Shown here: piece after piece, positions 1 to 5,430 of the stretch
Position numbering within the stretch: the stretch's first letter is position 1
Layout of the letters: each line of letters opens with the position of its first letter
Source: Candidatus Woesebacteria bacterium RIFCSPHIGHO2_01_FULL_44_10
GTDB lineage: Bacteria > Patescibacteriota > Microgenomatia > UBA8517
Direction of reading: 5' to 3'
DNA length: 10,333 nucleotides
Assembly: GCA_001792465.1 (NCBI GenBank)
Contig: MGGO01000028.1
Span: 23,693-34,025 of the forward strand
Translations under genes and position numbers: made by a program
The notes under the pieces: generated by a model
What the model saw: the letters and a program-made list of their open reading frames with translations, nothing else
Told to the model about the DNA's origin: nothing
The model's database searches: none

Positions 1-117
1 TCTTTTTGTCTCGGCCGGGATTCGCAGGCTAACCCCAAAATCCTTATTAGCCAGAGCAATTATTGTATCTCTATTGGTTTCCTCGATGCGGCCCGATTGG
101 TCAACTTCAACCTGCAT
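1..117 (-). CDS. Unrecognised protein, N-terminal 39 codons only
   Basis: An open frame reads leftward from an ATG at 117-115 to the window edge, giving 39 codons without a stop; the rest of the gene lies outside. The peptide starts MQVEVDQSGRIEET and continues with a segment containing DTIIALANKD and then a basic end, RIPAETKR. An early Asp after a short hydrophobic strand (VEVDQSG), followed by a second strand (TIIALA), could fit an RNase-H-like or ribosomal-S5-like start. I also have an unverified memory of similar small conserved proteins in CPR genomes. I do not assign a function. Support for it being real comes from the promoter-like -10 box TATAAC seven bases upstream and from the lack of any competing + strand gene in 1-155. 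No Shine-Dalgarno site precedes the ATG, as for other genes here. Confidence 0.6.
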   Translation of the reverse strand, partial: MQVEVDQSGRIEETNRDTIIALANKDFGVSLRIPAETKR

Positions 118-124
118 AATCTAT

Positions 125-153
125 GTTATAACTTTTTGGTGGTATAATTTTAA
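125..153 (-). promoter_or_regulatory. Promoter for the leftward gene (predicted leaderless)
   Basis: On the - strand a -10 box TATAAC lies at 130-125. A weak -35-like TTAAAA lies at 153-148, with a 17-base spacer. Only seven bases separate the -10 box from the ATG at 117, so transcription would begin at or within a base or two of the start codon. The -35 element shares position 148 with the -10 box of the rightward promoter, so the two polymerases could not sit there together. Assigned from sequence pattern only. Confidence 0.5.
140..148 (+). promoter_or_regulatory. Extended -10 promoter for the glycosylase-RNase J unit (predicted leaderless)
   Basis: TGGTATAAT at 140-148 is a perfect extended -10 element (TGn plus TATAAT). 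No good -35 box is visible at 17 or 18 bases upstream, which is tolerable for extended -10 promoters. Seven bases (149-155) separate the box from the GTG at 156, so the expected first transcribed base is about 155-156. There is no room for a ribosome binding site, and the in-frame stop TAA at 129-131 rules out a much earlier start. Confidence 0.65.
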
Positions 154-155
154 AA

Positions 156-773
156 GTGACGAAGAGGGAGAAATTAATTAAGCTGCGGGAGAAGGCACTG
201 GCTGATAAAAAACTGCCGAAATTTGAGGGGGCGACAAAACTGGTTTTCGGGGCGGGAAATGCCCAAGCCCAGATACTTATGTTGGGGGAAAGCCCAGGTT
301 ATTGGGAAGACGTCAAAGGCATTCCTTTTGTTGGTAATGCCGGAAAACTTCTCGATCAAGCGCTTCAGTCTATTGAAGTACCTCGAGGTGATGTTTTCAT
401 TACAAATGTTGTGCTGTATCGACCACCAGGGAACCGTGATCCAAATCCTGATGAAATTGAGGCTTTCAGTCCTTACATTGACGGAATTATTGACATTTTG
501 GCACCGCGTGTTATAGTCACTCTGGGCCGGTTTTCAATGGCCAAATTTTTACCCGGAGTTTTTATTAGCAGTGTCCACGGTAAACCCAAAGAAGTTAGTT
601 GGAAAGATAAAAAAATAATTGTCGTCCCAATGTACCATCCAGCCGCGGCTCTCAGGAATGGGGATGTCAAGGCAAAAATGCTACGCGACTTTGTAGTCTT
701 GAAAGACGTTCTTGAAAGCCGCGACAAGTTGGTTGATGATAAGATAAAGTTGGAGCAGATGAAATTAGTATGA
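156..773 (+). CDS. Family 4 uracil-DNA glycosylase, lacking all Fe-S cysteines
   Basis: Predicted cytosolic base-excision repair enzyme that removes uracil arising from cytosine deamination. The 205-residue length is normal for the family. Visible family signatures are VFGAGN (30-35), motif 1 GESPGYWED with KGIPFVGNAG (44-63), the NVV..RPPGNRDP segment (84-96), a GRFS stretch (124-127) and motif 2 HPAAALRN (161-168). The family 4-type HPAAALR argues against UdgX. Family 4 enzymes normally bind a [4Fe-4S] cluster through four cysteines. This protein has no cysteine at all: the aligned positions appear to be Asp17, Leu20, Tyr88 and Phe104. The start is GTG, chosen because the frame is closed by a stop at 129 and the promoter abuts it. 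The end overlaps the RNase J start by four bases (ATGA), so the two are probably co-transcribed and translationally coupled. Activity without the cluster is plausible since the catalytic motifs are intact, but untested. Confidence 0.88.
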   Translation: MTKREKLIKLREKALADKKLPKFEGATKLVFGAGNAQAQILMLGESPGYWEDVKGIPFVGNAGKLLDQALQSIEVPRGDVFITNVVLYRPPGNRDPNPDEIEAFSPYIDGIIDILAPRVIVTLGRFSMAKFLPGVFISSVHGKPKEVSWKDKKIIVVPMYHPAAALRNGDVKAKMLRDFVVLKDVLESRDKLVDDKIKLEQMKLV

Positions 774-2422
774 GTTTAAAGTTTATTGCCCTTTCAGGTA
801 CCACAGCAGTCACCGAAAATCTCTACGTTTATGAAACGGACAAAGATATGATGATTGTCGACTGTGGCGTTGGCTTCCCCGACTCCGAAATGTTTGGAGT
901 CGACCTTGTTATTCCCGACTTCTCATATATTAGGAAAAATCAACATAAACTAAGGGGGATTTTGATCTCCCACGGGCATGAAGATCATATTGGTGCTTTA
1001 CCCTTTTTGTTAAAAGACGTCAACGTTCCGGTTTATTCAACCAAGCTAGTCTCCGCTTTCATTAAAGACAAACTTGCCGACTCGGACATAAAGGATGCCA
1101 AGCTTTATCAATTTAACCCCGATAGCGAAACGGTCAAAATCGGGGAGTTTTTAATTACTCCTTTTAGGGTTCCCCACTCCATGCCCGACGCGGTTGGTTT
1201 TGCCATCGACACCCCCGAAGGAAGAGTCTTCCACGTTGCCGAGTATAAGTTTGAACAAGATCCCATTGACGGTTTTTTGTTTGACGAAGAAAAGGCCAGA
1301 AAACTGGCTACCGAAAAGCAAGTCTTAAGCCTGGCCAGCGACTGCCTTGGCGCTTACAAGGAAGGCTTTGTCGAGTCGGAGAAAACGGTAATTCCAACCA
1401 TTGAGGGGATAATGGCCAAGGCTAAGAAGGCGATCTTTTTTACGACTATTTCTTCAAGTATTTCAAGAATGCAAATTGCCATGGACACAGCTGAAAAGCT
1501 GGGAAGAAAAGCGGTGTACGTCGGTAGATCAGTAGAGAAGAAAGCTTTAGCCGCCCACGAACTTGGATTTTTGAAATATAAAGATGACCAAGCCCTGGAT
1601 CTTCGGTCTGCCAAAGGTGTAGAACCGCAAAGAGCGATGTACATTATTGCCGGCAGTTTTGGTCAGCCGGGCAGTGCGCTTTATAGGCTGGCCCACGGCG
1701 AGCACAAATTTTTGAAAATTCAGGAAAATGATACGGTTATTTTTTCCTCCGATCCTGCTCCTCCGGGATCAAAAGAGGCTGTCGACTACCTCGTCGATAG
1801 ATTAATTGAAGCAAATGCCGATGTCTACTTTTACGACCGGACCGAAGGTCTGCACGTTTCCGGGCACGGCAGGCAGGAAGATATTAAAAAGCTGGTTTCC
1901 ATCGTCAAGCCCAAGTACTTCATTCCGACAGGGGGAACAGTAAGGCACATGCGCGGCTTTAGGGATTTACTAGCTGGTCAGGGAGTGGACAAAAACAGAG
2001 TTTTTGAACTTAAAAATGGTGAGGTAGTCGAGTTTTCGAATGGTCAGGCCAAAAGAGCCGGGAGGGTAGAAGCAAAAGAAATTTTAGTTGATGGCACAGG
2101 AGTGGGAGACGTAGGTAGAAGAGTTTTGGCTGATCGGGCGGTATTGCAGAAGGATGGTGTGGTGGTGGTTTTGATTCAGGTGGACAGAAGAAAACGGAAT
2201 CTGGTTTGTAACCCGGACATCATTAGCCGCGGGTTTGTCTTTCAGAAAGAAAGCCGTGGGCTAATTGAGGGCGCGAGGAAAGGGTTAGTGCAGCAAATTA
2301 GTAGGCTCAAAACTTTCGACAGGAGTGTAATTAAAGATATGACTATTGCATATCTTGAGAAACTCTTTGAAAAGGAAATTGGCCGCCACCCCATGATCCT
2401 TCCCGTAGTTGTTGAGATTTAG
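770..2422 (+). CDS. rnj: RNase J family metallo-beta-lactamase ribonuclease, divergent
   Basis: Predicted RNA processing/decay nuclease (5'-3' exo- and endonuclease in characterised relatives), 550 residues, typical length. Domain order is metallo-beta-lactamase, inserted beta-CASP, metallo-beta-lactamase, then a C-terminal domain from about 435. Seen motifs: HGHEDH (68-73), VPHSMPD with H136, GRKAVYVGRS (245-253), GSFGQPGSAL (296-304), LHVSGHG (361-367) and KPKYFIP (380-386). Two metal-ligand positions differ from the usual family pattern. The usual HTGDFK is HVAEYK, so the Asp ligand becomes Glu158. The usual PVHGE is PTGGT, so the His ligand becomes Gly388. The usual SDSTNA motif is SDCLGA (190-195). 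The core HxHxDH is intact, so catalysis may persist with altered metal binding, or the protein may act like the less active RNase J2 paralogue. It overlaps the glycosylase by ATGA and ends in TAG. Confidence 0.9.
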   Translation: MSLKFIALSGTTAVTENLYVYETDKDMMIVDCGVGFPDSEMFGVDLVIPDFSYIRKNQHKLRGILISHGHEDHIGALPFLLKDVNVPVYSTKLVSAFIKDKLADSDIKDAKLYQFNPDSETVKIGEFLITPFRVPHSMPDAVGFAIDTPEGRVFHVAEYKFEQDPIDGFLFDEEKARKLATEKQVLSLASDCLGAYKEGFVESEKTVIPTIEGIMAKAKKAIFFTTISSSISRMQIAMDTAEKLGRKAVYVGRSVEKKALAAHELGFLKYKDDQALDLRSAKGVEPQRAMYIIAGSFGQPGSALYRLAHGEHKFLKIQENDTVIFSSDPAPPGSKEAVDYLVDRLIEANADVYFYDRTEGLHVSGHGRQEDIKKLVSIVKPKYFIPTGGTVRHMRGFRDLLAGQGVDKNRVFELKNGEVVEFSNGQAKRAGRVEAKEILVDGTGVGDVGRRVLADRAVLQKDGVVVVLIQVDRRKRNLVCNPDIISRGFVFQKESRGLIEGARKGLVQQISRLKTFDRSVIKDMTIAYLEKLFEKEIGRHPMILPVVVEI

Positions 2423-2438
2423 GACTTCAGGCTATAAT
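2412..2438 (+). promoter_or_regulatory. Promoter for the ftsK unit
   Basis: A perfect TATAAT lies at 2433-2438, beginning 11 bases after the RNase J stop codon, and the ftsK ATG is at 2448. TTGAGA at 2412-2417 resembles a -35 box but with a short 15-base spacer; TTGTTG at 2409-2414 gives 18. Initiation would fall at about 2445-2448, leaving a leader of zero to three bases. This also argues against the upstream in-frame TTG at 2409 as the start codon. Confidence 0.6.
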
Positions 2439-2447
2439 GTACTTGTT

Positions 2448-4547
2448 ATGTCAAAGAAGAAAAGAAAGAGTCACGGTGGGCGAAGGGGCAGACCGCCCAA
2501 AAGCTCATTTGGTTTAAGGCTTAAAAGGTCGACGGTTTATTCAATCGCCCAAATTGCCTTTTTTGCCCTTGCTGGATTAGTGGTTGTTTCATTTTCGCGC
2601 CAGGGGGCGATACTGGTCCGGCTCAATGACTACCTGGTTCACTATTTTTCCTGGACGACTATTTTTCTCCCTTTCATTTTTTTGTCTTTCGGCTTTGTAC
2701 TTACCAAAATCAAAATCCCCCTGAGCCAACCCAATGTCCTTGTGGGTTTCTTGCTTTTTTTTGTTTCCGTTGCCTCTATCGCAAGGGCGGGGATTTTGGG
2801 AACTTATGCTTGGGAGTCGATTGCGGCCCTGATTACCAAGGCGGGTGCTTTTATAGTTCTTTTGGGCACTACTTTTGTAGGTTTGGTTATTCTTTTTAAC
2901 ACCTCTGTCGATCAGGCCGTGCAGTTTATGACTGACTTGTTAGTTACCATCAGAGGCTATCTGATTGGAAACAAAGATTTACAACAAGTGGGTGGGAAAT
3001 TATCGGGCAGAAAGGACATAAAAGTCGTAGGTGGGGCGAGTCAAAGCTCGAGATCTGCCGGCAAGCTGGGTGAGGAGGGTGAGCTTGCGCAAAAATTGGT
3101 CAGCAACGTTCCGGGGGAGGATAAGGTCTGGAAATATCCTTCGATAAGCATTTTGTCTGACGCTCCTGCCGGCAAGGCCGACCGCGGAGACATCAAGGGC
3201 AACGCCGCCATAATTGAGCGAACCCTTGAGTCATTTGGCATTACCGCCAGGGTGGTGGAGGTTAATCTTGGGCCCGCCGTTACCCAATACGCCATTGAAG
3301 TCGCGCTTGGGACAAAGTTAACCAAAATTACGGCTTTGGAGCGGGACTTGGCGTTGGCTCTTGCGGCCCCGACTGGAACGATAAGAATCGAGGCACCCAT
3401 CCCCGGGCGTTCCCTGGTGGGGATCGAGCTTCCAAACAAACAACCCGAATTTGTACCGCTGGGGAAGATGATGGCCTCCGAGGAGATGAAAGAAAGGGAT
3501 TCAAAGTTAACAGTAGCTTTGGGCTTGGATGTTTCCGGTAAGCCAATGGTTGCCGACATTGCCAAAATGCCGCACGTTCTTATTGCCGGTCAAACCGGTT
3601 CGGGGAAGTCGGTCTGCGTTAACGCTTTTCTTTCTTCCCTTCTTTTTAGGGCCAGCCCTTCCGAACTCAAGCTTATTTTGGTTGACCCCAAAAGGGTGGA
3701 GCTAACCGGTTACAATGGTATTCCACATCTTTTATCTCCTGTAATTGTTGAGCCGGAAAAAGTCATCTCGGCTTTAAGGTGGCTTTTGGCTGAGATGGAT
3801 AGGAGATATAAACTTTTTGCCCAGGCCGGCGCGAGAAATATTGACGCGTACAACGAAATGTCCGGTTTTCAGGCCCTCCCATACATTATTCTCCTTATCG
3901 ATGAACTGGCCGATATAATGCTTTTTTCTCCGGCCGAAGTGGAAGACGCCGTAACCCGGATTGCCCAGATGAGCCGGGCCACCGGCATTCACATGGTGCT
4001 ATCTACCCAGCGACCCTCGGTTGACGTCATTACGGGCTTGATTAAAGCCAATATTCCCTCAAGAATTGCTTTTGCGGTTGCCAGTCAGGTTGACTCCAGA
4101 GTGATTCTGGATACCCAGGGAGCAGAAAAGTTGCTGGGCCGCGGCGACATGCTTTTTCTGCCTCCCGAACAGGCCAAACCAGTCAGAATTCAGGGTGCTT
4201 ATGTAACTGACAAAGAAGTGGGGGAGTTGGTTAGCTTCCTTAAAAATCAGGGCGTTACTCCTCAATACACCGAAGAGGTAACGACGATGAGCAAATCCGG
4301 TCGGACAACTGTCGATGGCTTGGACGGCGACGCGGATGATTTGTTTTCTGAGGCGGTGAAGATTGTTTGTCAGTATGATCGGGCTTCCGCGTCTCTCTTA
4401 CAAAGAAGACTTTCAGTCGGCTACGCAAGAGCAGCGAGGATTCTGGATCAGCTGGAAGCTGCGGGAGTTGTTGGCCCGGCTGAGGGCTCTAAACCAAGAG
4501 AAATATTAATTAGAAACCCCGAGGAATACTTAAGTGGCACTTCATGA
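2448..4547 (+). CDS. ftsK: FtsK/SpoIIIE family DNA translocase
   Basis: Predicted septal membrane motor that pumps DNA during chromosome segregation and division. It has 699 residues from the ATG at 2448; the frame is open back to a TTG at 2409, but the promoter and the lysine-rich MSKKKRK start favour 2448. A basic N-terminal tail is followed by four predicted membrane segments at about 31-51, 70-87, 97-117 and 132-151. A short linker of roughly 75 residues leads to the alpha/beta RecA-like motor, with Walker A GQTGSGKS (381-388), Walker B IILLIDEL (480-487) and the conserved STQRPSVDV (519-527). The C-terminal winged-helix gamma domain (about 630-690) carries RRLSVGYARAARILDQLE and VGPAEGSKPREIL, the family hallmark for DNA orientation reading. 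The linker is short compared with E. coli FtsK, like Gram-positive SpoIIIE. It overlaps the RodZ-like gene by ATGA. Confidence 0.96.
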   Translation: MSKKKRKSHGGRRGRPPKSSFGLRLKRSTVYSIAQIAFFALAGLVVVSFSRQGAILVRLNDYLVHYFSWTTIFLPFIFLSFGFVLTKIKIPLSQPNVLVGFLLFFVSVASIARAGILGTYAWESIAALITKAGAFIVLLGTTFVGLVILFNTSVDQAVQFMTDLLVTIRGYLIGNKDLQQVGGKLSGRKDIKVVGGASQSSRSAGKLGEEGELAQKLVSNVPGEDKVWKYPSISILSDAPAGKADRGDIKGNAAIIERTLESFGITARVVEVNLGPAVTQYAIEVALGTKLTKITALERDLALALAAPTGTIRIEAPIPGRSLVGIELPNKQPEFVPLGKMMASEEMKERDSKLTVALGLDVSGKPMVADIAKMPHVLIAGQTGSGKSVCVNAFLSSLLFRASPSELKLILVDPKRVELTGYNGIPHLLSPVIVEPEKVISALRWLLAEMDRRYKLFAQAGARNIDAYNEMSGFQALPYIILLIDELADIMLFSPAEVEDAVTRIAQMSRATGIHMVLSTQRPSVDVITGLIKANIPSRIAFAVASQVDSRVILDTQGAEKLLGRGDMLFLPPEQAKPVRIQGAYVTDKEVGELVSFLKNQGVTPQYTEEVTTMSKSGRTTVDGLDGDADDLFSEAVKIVCQYDRASASLLQRRLSVGYARAARILDQLEAAGVVGPAEGSKPREILIRNPEEYLSGTS

Positions 4548-5173
4548 GGACGCTGGGAACAGTGATCAAAGATGCCCGCATCCAAAAAGGCCTTACACTC
4601 TCTGCCTTGGAACGCCTGACTAAGATAAAGCAGGGGTTTATTTTGGCGATTGAAAAAGAGGACTGGCGAGAGTTACCTAATTTGGCTGTGGTTTCCGGAT
4701 TTGTAAAAAGCATTGCCTCGCATCTTGATCTTAATCCGGTGCATGCCGTGGCCCTGTTAAAAAGGGACTACCCACCAGCCAAAATTGCAGTCAATCCCAA
4801 ACCGGATGTCGGTCGCGAGTTTGCCTGGAGCCCACGGCTCACTTTTTTGGTTGGAATATCTGTTGTTATTTTGGCAGTCTTAGGCTATTTAACTGCTCAG
4901 TACTGGAGCTTTACCAGGCCACCTCGGTTAGAAATTGAAATGCCCCAAGAAGGTGAGACAATCATTGATGGCACGACTAGGGTGGCTGGAAAGACAAAAA
5001 AAGATGTGACAGTGACGGTCAATAACCAGCCGGTCCTAGTCAACGAAGATGGGTCTTTTGAGGCCGAAATCGAGCTTAGTGACATCACCCAAGAGATTTC
5101 GGTCGTCGCCCGATCCCTTTCTGGAAAGGAGATACAAATAATTCGCAAAATTGTAGTAGAATCAGAACAATGA
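4544..5173 (+). CDS. RodZ-like protein: HTH, one membrane helix, extracytoplasmic beta domain
   Basis: A 209-residue single-pass membrane protein. Residues 1-75 form a Cro/CI-type helix-turn-helix of the RodZ kind: LGTVIKDARIQKGLTLSALE, then TKIKQGFILAIEKEDW and LPNLAVVSGFVKSIASHLDL. A basic/proline linker leads to a membrane helix at about 99-119. The outside part (125-209) begins PRLEIEMPQEGETI and has the pattern of a glucodextranase-B/Ig-like beta sandwich (VAGKTKKDVTVTVNNQPV, then EDGSF). RodZ in other bacteria links MreB to the envelope for rod shape; no MreB is visible here. The ATGA overlaps with ftsK and the next gene indicate one operon for division and envelope functions. The HTH-membrane architecture is clear; the RodZ role is inferred. 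No well-placed Shine-Dalgarno: GAGGA at 4521-4525 is 18 bases away. Confidence 0.82.
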   Translation: MRTLGTVIKDARIQKGLTLSALERLTKIKQGFILAIEKEDWRELPNLAVVSGFVKSIASHLDLNPVHAVALLKRDYPPAKIAVNPKPDVGREFAWSPRLTFLVGISVVILAVLGYLTAQYWSFTRPPRLEIEMPQEGETIIDGTTRVAGKTKKDVTVTVNNQPVLVNEDGSFEAEIELSDITQEISVVARSLSGKEIQIIRKIVVESEQ

Positions 5174-5412
5174 CTGGAGTACAGACATTACTAATCATAG
5201 TTGTGGTTATTTTGACAATCCTTTTGATCGTTGTTGGGGCACAGGTTTTTTTGATAGTTTTGGATTTGAGGAAAGCAGTCCACAGATTAAATTCAATTCT
5301 TGAAGATTCCATTTTGGGTGGAGGATTAATCAGACCGGAAAAGTTAACGGGGGTTCTGGAAATGTTCCGCAAGGGCAAGAAGATGGAGAGCCACGGAGAA
5401 AATCAAGTCTGA
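5170..5412 (+). CDS. Small single-pass membrane protein, unknown function
   Basis: An 80-residue protein that I do not recognise. Residues 5-30 are strongly hydrophobic (LLIIVVVILTILLIVVGAQV), predicting one membrane helix. An amphipathic stretch follows (about 33-47, DLRKAVHRLNSILED), then a glycine-rich turn (LGGGLIRPEK) and a charged tail (FRKGKKMESHGENQV). The layout recalls DUF948-type membrane proteins with a juxtamembrane helix, but the resemblance is only architectural. It starts in the ATGA overlap with the RodZ-like gene and ends in TGA 18 bases before alaS, so it belongs to the ftsK unit. The overlap and the coherent membrane-protein composition support a real gene. Confidence 0.75.
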   Translation: MTGVQTLLIIVVVILTILLIVVGAQVFLIVLDLRKAVHRLNSILEDSILGGGLIRPEKLTGVLEMFRKGKKMESHGENQV

Positions 5413-5418
5413 TTGCTG

Positions 5419-5424
5419 TATAAT
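5419..5424 (+). promoter_or_regulatory. -10 box of the alaS unit (predicted leaderless)
   Basis: A perfect TATAAT at 5419-5424 is placed six bases before the alaS ATG at 5431, in the 18-base gap after the preceding stop. Transcription starting seven bases after the box would begin on the A of the ATG itself. No convincing -35 box is seen 15-18 bases upstream, inside the end of the preceding gene, and the upstream TG is one base out of register for an extended -10. Confidence 0.6.
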
Positions 5425-5430
5425 CTGAGC

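Noticed and set aside
2409..2447. Upstream TTG start extending FtsK by 13 residues
   Set aside because: The extension overlaps the RNase J end and contains the TATAAT box. The lysine-rich start at 2448 is more natural.
2423..2447. Intrinsic terminator between RNase J and ftsK
   Set aside because: The gap is only 25 bases, with no stable hairpin or following T run.
3041..3565. 174-codon open frame on the - strand within ftsK
   Set aside because: It lies wholly opposite the FtsK alpha/motor coding region, which is strongly conserved. Its translation is rich in Ser/Pro with no recognisable domain, as expected of an antisense shadow.
4521..4525. GAGGA as a ribosome binding site for the RodZ-like gene
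   Set aside because: It is 18 bases from the ATG, far beyond normal spacing, and encodes FtsK residues.
5413..5430. Upstream TTG start extending AlaS by six residues
   Set aside because: It would include the -10 box; the ATG at 5431 matches the usual AlaS N-terminus.
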